Below, one piece after another: positions 15,761 through 24,418 of a DNA stretch of 40,369 nt. The DNA lies in IMG/VR virus record IMGVR_UViG_3300009285_005041, positions 1 to 40,369 of that record; one strand, given 5' to 3'. The translations under genes and the position numbers were made by a program. Origin of the DNA: a virus. The notes below the pieces were generated by a model, which saw nothing but the letters and a program-made list of their open reading frames with translations, did no database searches and was not told the origin of the DNA. Each line of letters opens with the position of its first letter. Within the stretch, counting starts at the first letter, position 1.

Positions 15761-16527
15761 ACTTTGGTAGTTAAGAATTTACCCCATCTGCTAGTTATTA
15801 GATCCCAGTTTCTTCGCATGATCCTGTCATATCCCCTTTTAAGTTTGCTTCCCCTTCTTGTAGTCCCCCATTCAAGCGGCGATTTTATGTCGCACTGAAA
15901 GACTACATTCTGTAAACCGTGAGAAAACCTTGCACGACAGCAATAATCCACATCATCTCCCCATTGCGGATAAAAGATTTCATCTAAATAGCCTACATTT
16001 CGTAACAAATCCTTTGTGAATACAAGCGGGCCGCGGTTCAATATAGTTCTCCCAGCGTACTCAAACGGTTTTAGCAAAGTATTTTCATCTTTTATGTGTT
16101 GCCAAGCAGAAACCCTAGAAATCGGCTTTTCGGGAAAAGATAGCTCGTTTAGTTCAAAACCGTCCCGACCACCCAAAAGACCCAGGGATTTGCCATAGAA
16201 AGCTATCACATTGCCTATTTTCTCTTTTATATGGATATCCTCGCATACCATATCATCTTGGAATAGAATAACGACGTTGCCTTTTGCTTCTCGTAACAAC
16301 ACATTGTTTGCTTTTATCTCAAACAGCTCTGCATCGGGAACTATTACTCTAGCGCCGAAATCGTTTAGCTGTTGAAATAATTTTAGTGAATTATCAGTAC
16401 AGTTATCAAACAAAAATATAATCTCGTCATCCCGGCTAAAACATTGTTTAACTCCGTGGATTATTTCCGATATCAAATGCGCTTTGTTGAATATAGTGTA
16501 ACCGACGGTTATTGTGTTTGAATTCAT
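15757..16527 (-). CDS. Family 2 glycosyltransferase
   Basis: 256 residues from ATG 16527 (MNSNTITVGYTIFNKAHLI), chosen because the GT2 strand begins there. ATG 16554 adds nine residues with a GGAGG inside them. Donor-site elements are EIIFLFDNCTDNS and NVVILFQDDMV (QDD as the DxD-like metal motif). Later YPQWGDDVDYCCRARFSHG resembles the GGxDxD acceptor motif. The gene overlaps GT2 16448-17233 by 80 nt. Substrate unknown. Confidence 0.75.
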   Translation of the reverse strand: MNSNTITVGYTIFNKAHLISEIIHGVKQCFSRDDEIIFLFDNCTDNSLKLFQQLNDFGARVIVPDAELFEIKANNVLLREAKGNVVILFQDDMVCEDIHIKEKIGNVIAFYGKSLGLLGGRDGFELNELSFPEKPISRVSAWQHIKDENTLLKPFEYAGRTILNRGPLVFTKDLLRNVGYLDEIFYPQWGDDVDYCCRARFSHGLQNVVFQCDIKSPLEWGTTRRGSKLKRGYDRIMRRNWDLITSRWGKFLTTKV

Positions 16528-17233
16528 CCTCGTTGAAATATACCTCCTTTCCATTTGTCAGTATCTCTTTGATTGGTATAGCTTCTTTGTAATTATAGCC
16601 GTCACGAAAACCAACATCATCTACCATTACATCCGGCGTTACTGCAACAGCAAATTCAAGCCTTATTGCCTTTTCTGTCCACTTTGTACCCGCCACACGA
16701 TGGCACAAGAAGCCGCCGATTTCTTTCAAGTCTTTCCTTCTTATTACAAAGCAATTGCTTCCGGCACGTGAATTCAGACGATATGCTCTGTCGCCAACCT
16801 CTAAGACCTCATCGTGCCAGAATTTGGGCAGCCAATGAGCTACGTTATACACAGGGGTTGCGTAAATCTTTTTATGCGGGTATTTTTCCAGTACAGCAAC
16901 ACATGCCTCTAACCAGCCGGGGGTGTAGATTATGTCGTTATCCGATATACAGATATAATCCCCGTTTGACAATACCATTCCTTGGTTTCTCGCGTATCCA
17001 AAATGCATATTGTTAGCGTTTCTAACATATGTTTGAATAGCCCCCCCTACTACTAAGGAAAGAAAGAATTGCGAATCCTGTTCGTTCTGTCCGTTATCAA
17101 CAACAACGATCTCGCACGGATAGCTCTTTGTAGTCTCAACAAGAGAATTCATAGAAGCCATCATTTGCTCCGATCTCTTCTCGTCTTTGTGGTAATGAAC
17201 AAATATTATCGAGCAGAGTTTTGTTTTATCCAT
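16448..17233 (-). CDS. Family 2 glycosyltransferase
   Basis: 261 residues. It opens with SIIFVHYHKDEKRSEQMMAS and then EIVVVDNGQNEQDSQFF (first Asp site). The motif NGDYICISDNDIIYTPGWLE supplies the D-x-D metal site, as in SpsA-like enzymes. The start lies inside the 3' end of the AsnB-like gene, overlapping by 28 nt. Together with the three other GT2 and two GT4 genes it implies a multi-sugar chain. Inverting transfer in the cytoplasm is expected for the family. Confidence 0.75.
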   Translation of the reverse strand: MDKTKLCSIIFVHYHKDEKRSEQMMASMNSLVETTKSYPCEIVVVDNGQNEQDSQFFLSLVVGGAIQTYVRNANNMHFGYARNQGMVLSNGDYICISDNDIIYTPGWLEACVAVLEKYPHKKIYATPVYNVAHWLPKFWHDEVLEVGDRAYRLNSRAGSNCFVIRRKDLKEIGGFLCHRVAGTKWTEKAIRLEFAVAVTPDVMVDDVGFRDGYNYKEAIPIKEILTNGKEVYFNEDEFKHNNRRLHYIQQSAFDIGNNPRS

Positions 17234-18744
17234 ATATCTTTTATCCTGCTAAAATAGTGATCTCTGTTGTAGTCTTTTATACCATACCACTTATTGTACG
17301 GTACCAAAAGACCTGTTTTTTCCTTTTCCACAGGTAGGTTTACACGTTTATTTAGTACCCCCAAGGCACGGCGCAAGAGCACTTTTGTTTCAAGATTGCT
17401 GATTTTTAAATGCATAGGCAAAGACAGCCCAAACTCAATAATCCTTCTGTCAAGGAACGGACACCTGTTTTCAATACCGAACATTCCCGACATTCTATCT
17501 CCCATCTGCAAAAGTGACGGCAAGATATATGTAAAGTCGAATAGCTGCATCGCAGTTAGTGGATCGTAATTATTGAAAAACGGCCGCATCAGTCCCTTCA
17601 TAAAGACATAGCTGGATTCGTCACTTCTGTTAGTCAAAAGCATATATCTCGCTAAGTGATTAGAAGCAAATAGTTTTTTAAACAGAGGTTTATAAGACGG
17701 GTATTTCATGTCAAGCCAATGTAGCATGCTAACTGGTAGATAACGCACGTAACCTCCGAACACCTCATCGGCGCCCTCACCAGACATAATGACCTTTTGC
17801 CTGTGTTTCTTAGCATCTCTTGCCAGAGAAAATAGTCCATAAGAGCTAAAAGAACCGACAGGGAAGTCCAGATGATAAACAATCTTTTCTATATTTCTCT
17901 CAAAGTCGGCTTTATCCAGCTCTTCCGGCATATATGTAAAACTATACTGACCTTTGAAATTGCCATAAAGCTGAATAAGAGTTGAATCCACGCCACCAGA
18001 AGCATATAAACCATAGCCCGCGTCACTTCTTTGTCTAATACGAACGGCATCCCCAAACAGGGAATCAAACTCCTCTAAGACGGTGTCCTCATTTATATAC
18101 CTTGGTTTAAACTCCCAATACCTGTAAGTTGAACAGGCACCACTTGCAAACTCAAATTTCATGTAATGCGCGGGCAAAAGCTCTTTTACATCTTTGTACA
18201 AAGTACCCAATCTACAGTGTTGAAATGTATCAAAGAAGATATTATCCATATCAATGGCGCCCTTTAGAGCTTTAGCCTCCGATGAAAAAGCAAAGTTATG
18301 AGGTTCTGTTCTATAATATAGAGGCTTTTCCCCGGTCATATCCCGTGCCAAGAATATACCCGACAAATCACTTATAGCAAAAGCAAACATGCCGTTAAAT
18401 CTGTCCAAACAGCCAACACCCCAATGCTGATACGCTTTTAATACCACCTCTGTATCAGATTCAGTCTCAAAAAACCATCCGTATTCCCTCAACTCCTCCC
18501 TAAGCTCGATGTAGTTGTATAGTTCGCCATTAAATACAATTGTTTGGCCACGGCTTGTATAAGGACATAGATTCTTCGACTTGAGATCAATTATGGAGAG
18601 TCTATCCATTCCAACCGTGAAATACTCTTCATGGGAAGAGTGTCTGTAGGTAACGGTACCAGAGTCATCCGGACCGCGATGCTTCATGATCTTTAGCATT
18701 TTCAGCACTTCTTTTTTGGTTTTAGCGCCGGCAATAGCACACAT
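17206..18744 (-). CDS. asnB: Asparagine synthase-like amidotransferase
   Basis: 512 residues starting at ATG 18744, which overlaps the previous stop (TGATG). This start leaves Cys as the second residue (M-C-A-I-A-G), the N-terminal nucleophile of class II glutaminases. Other glutaminase sites are MKHRGPDDSGT, IVFNGELYNYIEL and DTEVVLKAY. The ATP-pyrophosphatase domain has the PP-loop in GLYASGGVDSTL and a late signature VIMSGEGADEVFGGY. Both half-reactions therefore look intact. In O-antigen clusters AsnB/WbpS-like enzymes amidate uronic acids, and a UDP-sugar dehydrogenase lies two genes away. Amidation of a uronic acid is the favoured role; free asparagine synthesis is the alternative. Confidence 0.75.
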   Translation of the reverse strand: MCAIAGAKTKKEVLKMLKIMKHRGPDDSGTVTYRHSSHEEYFTVGMDRLSIIDLKSKNLCPYTSRGQTIVFNGELYNYIELREELREYGWFFETESDTEVVLKAYQHWGVGCLDRFNGMFAFAISDLSGIFLARDMTGEKPLYYRTEPHNFAFSSEAKALKGAIDMDNIFFDTFQHCRLGTLYKDVKELLPAHYMKFEFASGACSTYRYWEFKPRYINEDTVLEEFDSLFGDAVRIRQRSDAGYGLYASGGVDSTLIQLYGNFKGQYSFTYMPEELDKADFERNIEKIVYHLDFPVGSFSSYGLFSLARDAKKHRQKVIMSGEGADEVFGGYVRYLPVSMLHWLDMKYPSYKPLFKKLFASNHLARYMLLTNRSDESSYVFMKGLMRPFFNNYDPLTAMQLFDFTYILPSLLQMGDRMSGMFGIENRCPFLDRRIIEFGLSLPMHLKISNLETKVLLRRALGVLNKRVNLPVEKEKTGLLVPYNKWYGIKDYNRDHYFSRIKDIWIKQNSAR

Positions 18745-19700
18745 CACTTCGCCTTAAGCTGACTTTCTATCCATTTGTATGTTGTTTTAATCCCATCATC
18801 CAAAGAAACAGTCGGAAACCAACCAAGCGTGCTGTTAGCTAGTGTGTGGTCTATATACCTGTTTCTGACTCCCTGCGGCCCATCCACATGCTTTAATCCA
18901 AAATCCTTGCCTGAAATGGCTATAATCTTTAGAGCAAGTTGATTCACAGTAACAACCTCATCGGAACCAAAGTTTACCGGGCCGTCATAATCCGATTGCA
19001 TAAGCCCATATATACCGCTCAACAAGTCAGAAATATACAAAAATGACCTGGTGGCTAAACCATCCCCCCACACCTCTACCTCACTCCCATTAGTAGCCAA
19101 TATAACCTTTCTACACAACGCCGCAACAGCCTTCTCTCTTCCACCTTCAAAAGTACCATAAGGACCATAAGTGTTTTCAAACCTAGCAATCCTTACCTTT
19201 ATACCGGTTTGCTCTTTGTAAGCCGAAAGTCTTTGCTCATGCAAAAGCTTTTCCCATCCATAAGCCTCATTCGGACTAGCAGGATAGGCATCTTCCTCCT
19301 TTAATATATCCACAACTTCTTGTTGCCTATACGTAGGATATACGCAAGCAGAAGAAGAAAAGAAATACTTTTTAACCCCCATTTTTACCGCCTCATCAAT
19401 TGTATATGTATCTATAAGATTGCTGTTATAAAGCGGAGCAATGTGCTCTTTTGAGATGAAACCCATTCCTCCCATATCGGCAGCGAGATGGTAAACCTCA
19501 TCCATACCCTCTAAAGCTCTACGACAGGAGGTTCTTATCCTCAAGTCAAGCTTTATGAATTCATCAGCTACACTTCTTCTATATTCTGGCAGCTTTATAT
19601 CGACGCCACGAACCCAATAACCCAAATCTTTCAAATAATCGACAAGATGGCCACCAATAAACCCCCCAGCTCCGGTGACTAATATCCTTTCACTTCGCAT
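18744..19700 (-). CDS. GDP-mannose 3,5-epimerase-like SDR enzyme
   Basis: 318 residues of extended short-chain dehydrogenase/reductase fold. The NAD motif is VTGAGGFIGGHL near residue 8. Catalytic residues are Ser in SSSACVYP and Tyr/Lys in YGWEKL. Substrate-side elements YHLAADMGGMGF, ENTYGPYGTFEGGREKA and WGDGLATRSF are close in pattern to plant GDP-mannose 3,5-epimerase, which epimerises GDP-mannose to GDP-L-galactose or GDP-L-gulose. A generic NAD-sugar epimerase/dehydratase remains possible. The gene overlaps the UGDH-like gene by 11 nt and the AsnB-like gene by 3. Confidence 0.75.
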   Translation of the reverse strand: MRSERILVTGAGGFIGGHLVDYLKDLGYWVRGVDIKLPEYRRSVADEFIKLDLRIRTSCRRALEGMDEVYHLAADMGGMGFISKEHIAPLYNSNLIDTYTIDEAVKMGVKKYFFSSSACVYPTYRQQEVVDILKEEDAYPASPNEAYGWEKLLHEQRLSAYKEQTGIKVRIARFENTYGPYGTFEGGREKAVAALCRKVILATNGSEVEVWGDGLATRSFLYISDLLSGIYGLMQSDYDGPVNFGSDEVVTVNQLALKIIAISGKDFGLKHVDGPQGVRNRYIDHTLANSTLGWFPTVSLDDGIKTTYKWIESQLKAK

Positions 19701-20523
19701 CTATTCTATTTAACTCCCTGAATTTTATGTTTACCTTGTCGGCTGCTCGCATAAGCTCCGGCACATAACCAACGTCTGTAGTATCTTTGATTATAGCCCT
19801 TGTATCCTTTGGATAACACTTACCTCCATAGCCTCTGTCTTTTGGCATTACCATAGTGTGCATCGGGCTCACCCGGCTATCAGCCAACCAAAGCTCTCTA
19901 AGAGCGTTGTAATCAACCCCGTGAGCCTTTGCCACCTCATACCACTCATTGCAAAACGTGACTTTCATGGCAAAAAAGCTATTCTCCATATACTTTGCAA
20001 GGGCGGCAGTTTTAATATCGGTCTGATAGAAACGTACATGCGGCCCCATTATTCGCACAAACACATCCACACAAAAGCTGGTATCTTCTTGATTGCCGCC
20101 AAATATCTGAAAGTCGTGCATTTTCATCTCTTTAGGATCGGGATACTTCCAAAACGGAGTAAAATACCTCGACTCACCCATATATTCAGGCGAGAATACT
20201 GTATGTTTATAACCCTCCTGTATCTTCTCAAGAACGCTTGGCGGAGTTGTAGACTTAATTAAAACCACACCCTTATAACCAATATCAATTATCCAATCAA
20301 CACTTTCCCAGATTAACGATACGTTTGCGCTCCAATCAGCAGATTCATTAGTCGGAACACATACAACAATCAAATCCAAATCTCTAAAGGACTCCTTATC
20401 CGTCTTATATGCGCCCTTTGTCAGATTAACGTGAGGATCGTATATAGCAGCCACATCCTCTTTAAAAAGACCGTGTATTCCCTTGCCAACAACCCCGTAG
20501 CCGACAATTCCTATTTTATACAT
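19690..20523 (-). CDS. UDP-sugar 6-dehydrogenase-like, lacking the C-terminal domain
   Basis: 277 residues. Order of elements: NAD-binding KIGIVGYGVVGKG at the N-terminus, LDLIVVCVPTN, VVLIKSTTPPSV, VFSPEYMGES, a helical dimerisation segment (ALAKYMENSFFAMKVTFCNE), and the catalytic-Cys motif YGGKCYPKDTRA. These match the UDP-glucose/GDP-mannose dehydrogenase family, which oxidises the sugar C6 to a uronate in two steps. Family members are usually about 400-450 residues; this one ends soon after the Cys motif and lacks the C-terminal UDP-binding domain. The gene starts within the previous stop (TAATG). Activity on a sugar nucleotide is therefore uncertain. Confidence 0.7.
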   Translation of the reverse strand: MYKIGIVGYGVVGKGIHGLFKEDVAAIYDPHVNLTKGAYKTDKESFRDLDLIVVCVPTNESADWSANVSLIWESVDWIIDIGYKGVVLIKSTTPPSVLEKIQEGYKHTVFSPEYMGESRYFTPFWKYPDPKEMKMHDFQIFGGNQEDTSFCVDVFVRIMGPHVRFYQTDIKTAALAKYMENSFFAMKVTFCNEWYEVAKAHGVDYNALRELWLADSRVSPMHTMVMPKDRGYGGKCYPKDTRAIIKDTTDVGYVPELMRAADKVNIKFRELNRIDAK

Positions 20524-21485
20524 TATCTTACCCCCTCAACTTTAGCTACAACCAGCTGGTCTTTATTATCGTCGCCGACAATCTCCTCTCCTGACCAGTT
20601 TTGGAGCTTATCTACAGAATATATTGTCACAGATTGGAAATTAGCCCTCATCAAATCTCGGAACTCTTTAATACCCCACCTATGCAGATGTAAATGATTA
20701 TTGGCATCCCTGACATCAGTATCCGTATTTCCAATATTGGGAATTGTTATAAAGCCCACAGTAGAAAGCTTATCCGAGAAAAACCTTTTCATCGTGCCCA
20801 AACCTATATCAACATTGGCCAGATGTTCTATTACCTCTATACAAACAACAACCTCAAACGGCGCGATCTCTCTTGTCGGAGGGTTCTCAATATCAAGCAG
20901 TGCAAAAGAAAGATTCGGTCTGGCAAATGCTTGCTGGGCAAACTCCAGAGACTTTGGATTGATATCCACTCCCCATACATGCCTGGCCTGATGAGCCAAA
21001 ATGTTTGATCCTACGCCCAAAGAACAGCCGATATCCATAACCGTTCTTCCGGCAATCCAATAATCACGTATTTTTTCGTACAAGTTTCTCTGTCTGCTCG
21101 GAATCAAAAGGTTGATGTCGTTAAACCTTTTGGTCATCCTTCCAAGCCAATCATAATCCGCAGAAACATTAACCAATTGCTCCTTTGCAACTTCTATAAC
21201 TGCGTCCTGAAACAGACTAACAGGCTCTTCCGCAACAATGCTAACTGTGGCACCCTCCGGAGGAGTTTGTTCGGCAATCTTATTCTCCTGCTCGACTATC
21301 TTGTAGCAATCATCACACAAAAGATTGTTATAGCTGGCAGGAATATCCTTACCACACCTCTCACACTTCTTCGGCCCGCCTTTGGCAGCCTCACCCTGAA
21401 TCTTTTTGTAACAATCCATACACAGAGCATTTATATAATCGTTCGGTATAGAAGTGCCACACTTTTCACATACTCTATCTGCCAT
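20523..21485 (-). CDS. SAM methyltransferase with duplicated N-terminal zinc ribbon
   Basis: 320 residues. Residues 7-27 and 41-61 are near-copies of a four-cysteine ribbon (CEKCGTSIPNDYINALCMDC; CERCGKDIPASYNNLLCDDC). The methyltransferase domain follows at about 135-310: TVMDIGCSLGVGSN (GxGxG-like), VWGVDINPKSLEFAQQA, VVVCIEVIEHLAN and GFITIPNIG. The 'IEVIEHL' motif is typical of UbiE/UbiG and 3-O-methyltransferases of class I. It starts by overlapping the GT4 gene. The ribbons may bind a protein or nucleic-acid partner; this is inference. A glycan or lipid acceptor is likely given context. Confidence 0.7.
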   Translation of the reverse strand: MADRVCEKCGTSIPNDYINALCMDCYKKIQGEAAKGGPKKCERCGKDIPASYNNLLCDDCYKIVEQENKIAEQTPPEGATVSIVAEEPVSLFQDAVIEVAKEQLVNVSADYDWLGRMTKRFNDINLLIPSRQRNLYEKIRDYWIAGRTVMDIGCSLGVGSNILAHQARHVWGVDINPKSLEFAQQAFARPNLSFALLDIENPPTREIAPFEVVVCIEVIEHLANVDIGLGTMKRFFSDKLSTVGFITIPNIGNTDTDVRDANNHLHLHRWGIKEFRDLMRANFQSVTIYSVDKLQNWSGEEIVGDDNKDQLVVAKVEGVR

Positions 21486-22767
21486 AACACATCTCCAAAA
21501 TAGCAGGCTCTAACTGCCTCTTAAATATATAATCCACGTTAAACTCACGTCTTAGTCTTGTAGCGGCCTTTATAGCAGCATTATTGTCAAACTCCGACAA
21601 TGTTAGCTTTGCCACGTCTTTATAATAACTATCCTGACCAAGAGGATATTGCGGGCTATCTACCAAAGACCCAAACCTGAAATACAAAGCATTCTCGGCA
21701 GCAAAATCTCTCATAGCTGGAAAACTGTAGTTTAAAACAAGGATATTTTTTGCCGCCATAGCCTCCAACAATATCAACGGACAGTTTTCAGATACCGAAG
21801 GGAAGATAAATACATTCCCAAGTGTGAAAAGATCTCGCACAACCTCATGCGACACGCCGTGTTCCAACGACGGGGCCTCAAATAGTGAGGTAAAAACCAG
21901 ATCACGTCTTTCAAGACCACAGGTATAAGCAAAACTATACATTTCCTCTATCGCATCTTTCTCTTTTTGAGCGTTGGCATGAGCATTTGGTACGATCAGC
22001 TTCACGCTCCTACCAAGGCTTTTCATATGCCCGGCAATCCAGATGACTTTGCTCAACTGCTTGCCAGCATCTCCCATTCTTGTTGTGGATAAAGGATAAA
22101 CAATGAGTATTTCGGGTGACAAAAGATCATAGAAATCAGCCAAACGTCTTGTTAAATCATTAAAATTATACAAATCCCTAATATCCATTGGATTAAATAT
22201 TGTTCTGACGTCCTTTGGCCATATACCATACATTTCTGCTGCTCTTATAGCGTCCGTATAGTTCATGTATACAAGGCGGGAATTCTTTGGCAAAGTATAT
22301 AAATTGTCATAGGGCGACCCATCCATAGTAGGACGAATAGACGGACCAGAGTGCATCCAATGTAACCACTTAATATGAGATAACTTAGTATCCATCGCAT
22401 TTCTCATTGCCTGATTGTATGGCAGGTAACTGTTTATAAAAATGATGTCATGCGTAAGACATACGTCTATATCCTGCATATTTTCTTCCATTGCAACAGT
22501 CGCCTTTTTTACATCCGAGTCAAAGTTACTCAAATCCGCTTTTGAATACGGCTCAAGAATAAGCCTTGGTAAAACCCTCCTCACCTCAACACCACCAGGT
22601 ACTCTACCCTCCGTATCCTGGAACGTCTCAAGAACAAACAGCACCGGCTCATAACCATGTTTGTATAAAGCCGTGAGCTGCTGCGAAACAACTGTTGCCA
22701 GAGAAAACTCCGGCCTAAGATCGTTAAATGTTGTTAGAATGCCGATTTTCAATTTTCTATCTCTCAA
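21475..22767 (-). CDS. Family 4 glycosyltransferase, head of glycan operon
   Basis: 430 residues from TTG 22767, preceded by GAAGGAGGT with 5 nt spacing, a near-perfect SD. ATG 22785 extends the frame by six residues that encode the SD itself, so TTG is preferred. N-terminal strand LKIGILTTFNDLRPE is acceptor-domain-like. The donor domain has LIVYPLSTTRMGD, then PSVSENCPLILLEAMAAKN, the E-x7-E signature of retaining GT4 enzymes. A candidate TATAAT lies 32 nt upstream. Donor and acceptor unknown; likely initiates or extends the glycan. Confidence 0.75.
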   Translation of the reverse strand: MRDRKLKIGILTTFNDLRPEFSLATVVSQQLTALYKHGYEPVLFVLETFQDTEGRVPGGVEVRRVLPRLILEPYSKADLSNFDSDVKKATVAMEENMQDIDVCLTHDIIFINSYLPYNQAMRNAMDTKLSHIKWLHWMHSGPSIRPTMDGSPYDNLYTLPKNSRLVYMNYTDAIRAAEMYGIWPKDVRTIFNPMDIRDLYNFNDLTRRLADFYDLLSPEILIVYPLSTTRMGDAGKQLSKVIWIAGHMKSLGRSVKLIVPNAHANAQKEKDAIEEMYSFAYTCGLERRDLVFTSLFEAPSLEHGVSHEVVRDLFTLGNVFIFPSVSENCPLILLEAMAAKNILVLNYSFPAMRDFAAENALYFRFGSLVDSPQYPLGQDSYYKDVAKLTLSEFDNNAAIKAATRLRREFNVDYIFKRQLEPAILEMCYGR

Positions 22768-22799
22768 TTTTACCTCCTTCTGCATTTTTATCTGTCCGT

Positions 22800-22805
22800 A
22801 TTATA
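22800..22805 (-). promoter_or_regulatory. Candidate -10 box of the glycan operon
   Basis: TATAAT on the minus strand, overlapping the stop region of the 92-residue gene, 32 nt before TTG 22767. It would give a leader of about 26 nt that contains the SD. No convincing -35 was seen, so confidence is low. Confidence 0.35.
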
Positions 22806-23079
22806 CATCATACTCTAACCCCGCACCAGTAAAATTCGGGTCTCCGACAGTATTTGGGTCTTTAACACTTATTGGAGTGTAAGAACCAAAACCTCTTCTT
22901 CTGGCCAAGTCAACCGGAGTAAGAGTACGGTTCTTAAACTTTTCCCTATACTCCGACCTCTTTGGAAGTGCAATATCGGGCTTTGAATAGCCCACCACCT
23001 CATCAATCAAATCCAGCACAGATTCCCTCTCAACAGGCACAAGCTCGTACTCTTTACCATCAATAACTACCGTTTTCAT
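22801..23079 (-). CDS. Small hypothetical protein
   Basis: 92 residues, unrecognised. N-terminus MKTVVIDGKEYELVPVERES reads as two short beta strands, the rest is polar with many Arg/Lys (YREKFKNRTLTPVDLARRRG). It overlaps the preceding gene by 4 nt (ATGA). Four such small genes lie between the head genes and the glycan operon. Confidence 0.5.
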   Translation of the reverse strand: MKTVVIDGKEYELVPVERESVLDLIDEVVGYSKPDIALPKRSEYREKFKNRTLTPVDLARRRGFGSYTPISVKDPNTVGDPNFTGAGLEYDV

Positions 23080-23528
23080 ACAGCCGATACCTTTATATGC
23101 TTTATCATATGCATCTTTAGCGTATGAGCATTACTAACCACAGCCCCGCATTCAGGGCATCCAAGCTTTCCGCTATCCGTTTTCCTCGCAACAACAGATA
23201 AGTTAAACGACCGAGTCGCGCTAGACGAAGGACCACTGCTTCCTGCACCGCTTAAACTAACTGTCGGTTCAGAGACCATCTCACCCTCTCCAACGACTTT
23301 CAGAAATGCGTAAACTTTGGCAAGGTGCCTGGCCACGTAAGCAGGAAATTCTAGGGTCTCTTCGGGCTTTATTGACCATTCATAAGTATTCCCCGTCCAT
23401 CTGGGCTCTCCAGTAGAAAAATCAATCTCCGCATCACCTGTCTGTGGGTTAATAACCGCCTCGCCAATCGGATAATCAATAATATTTTCCTTGGTTGGAT
23501 TGTATAGCTTTATTGTTTTGGTATTCAT
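23076..23528 (-). CDS. Small protein with C-terminal C2H2-like zinc finger
   Basis: 150 residues. Residues 1-115 are probably beta-rich and not recognised (KPEETLEFPAYVARHLAKVY suggests a helix at about 56-75). Residues 124-143 form a likely zinc site: C-P-E-C then H-x3-L-x2-H-x3-H in CPECGAVVSNAHTLKMHMIK. It is coupled to both neighbours by 4-nt overlaps. A structural or head-joining role is a guess from position only. Confidence 0.55.
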   Translation of the reverse strand: MNTKTIKLYNPTKENIIDYPIGEAVINPQTGDAEIDFSTGEPRWTGNTYEWSIKPEETLEFPAYVARHLAKVYAFLKVVGEGEMVSEPTVSLSGAGSSGPSSSATRSFNLSVVARKTDSGKLGCPECGAVVSNAHTLKMHMIKHIKVSAV

Positions 23529-23734
23529 ACAACTTCACCACCTCTCTCTTGTTTTATACGCTCGGTTATATCAACCAAAAAGCCGTATGTTGAGAGCAGA
23601 AATTGCGCCTTCGCTCTATCCTCTTCCTTCTGTGCATCTAATATCATGCTGTGCTTCGGTTTTATGACAATCTTTTTCCCTCGAAACACAGTATCAACTG
23701 TCTCTTTACCGTTTATATTCTTCAATATTATCAT
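23525..23734 (-). CDS. Small hypothetical protein
   Basis: 69 residues, unrecognised: MIILKNINGKETVDTVFRGK, then a charged C-terminal half ending EVV. ATG 23734 is preceded by GGGAGGAGG a few bases upstream, and the coding region overlaps its neighbours. It belongs to the four-gene run before the glycan operon. Confidence 0.5.
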   Translation of the reverse strand: MIILKNINGKETVDTVFRGKKIVIKPKHSMILDAQKEEDRAKAQFLLSTYGFLVDITERIKQERGGEVV

Positions 23735-23979
23735 ATCGCCTCCTCCCTGATCCTGGTTAGTAACTCCCTTCTTGAATTGGCAAGCTCTTTTGGGTCAACC
23801 CTAAGATCACCACGCCAGTAATCATCAATGGCCGCAGCGAGTTCAGGAGACTCAAAGAAAAAGAAATACACACGACTAGGATTTCTGTTATCTATACCCT
23901 TTACATCGTAACCTAGACACAAAAGTGCCGCCGCTAAGTTTATATCCGAAGTTTTCGTAAGAGATAAATCTTCTGTCAT
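23731..23979 (-). CDS. Small hypothetical protein
   Basis: 82 residues, unrecognised. It contains DINLAAALLCLGYDVKGID and VYFFFFESPELAAAIDDYW, which look like a small alpha/beta protein of the phage DUF5659 type (a 'knows its own membership by FYF-x-D/E' pattern); I would not name it without a search. No SD is clear upstream. It begins the small-gene run after the 24014-24406 gene. Confidence 0.5.
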   Translation of the reverse strand: MTEDLSLTKTSDINLAAALLCLGYDVKGIDNRNPSRVYFFFFESPELAAAIDDYWRGDLRVDPKELANSRRELLTRIREEAI

Positions 23980-24013
23980 TTCAATTTCTATCGCTAATCC
24001 CTGACTGATTATA

Positions 24014-24406
24014 CTATTTACGCACGATTATATAAACATCTATCGTTCCGCCTGTCAAGACTGTTGATATTCTAGCTCTAATATAAGGCACCGGCAATGC
24101 CGCATCGCCACTAACGTCGTTTGAAGGGGACAACGACAGCAGATAAGTCCGTGAGGCGGCTGATGTGGTAATTGTGCCCATGGATTGCCAAGTACCGGAA
24201 TAATCAGACGTCCTAGCAGCCTCAAGCGTAACAACTCCTCCACTAACGCCGGCAGAAGTCTCAACAAGAAGTGTTACAGAATCAACATCCAATACATCCA
24301 ACGCATCCGATGTAACCTCGTCCGCCGATTCGTCGTCCATCAGTTTATATATCGTCGATTCCCTGTTTGCGTTGCGCACACGGGATGTCTCACTAAGTAT
24401 CGCCAT
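24014..24406 (-). CDS. Beta-rich virion protein
   Basis: 130 residues, mostly beta by inspection (SVTLLVETSAGVSGGVVTLE, RTYLLSLSPSN, YIRARISTVLTGGTIDVY). The shape resembles small head-decoration or head-fibre domains. ATG 24406 has a good SD (AGGAAGGA). It follows a Thr/Ser-tract gene downstream of the major capsid protein, fitting a capsid accessory role. Confidence 0.5.
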   Translation of the reverse strand: MAILSETSRVRNANRESTIYKLMDDESADEVTSDALDVLDVDSVTLLVETSAGVSGGVVTLEAARTSDYSGTWQSMGTITTSAASRTYLLSLSPSNDVSGDAALPVPYIRARISTVLTGGTIDVYIIVRK

Positions 24407-24418
24407 AAATCCTTCCTG

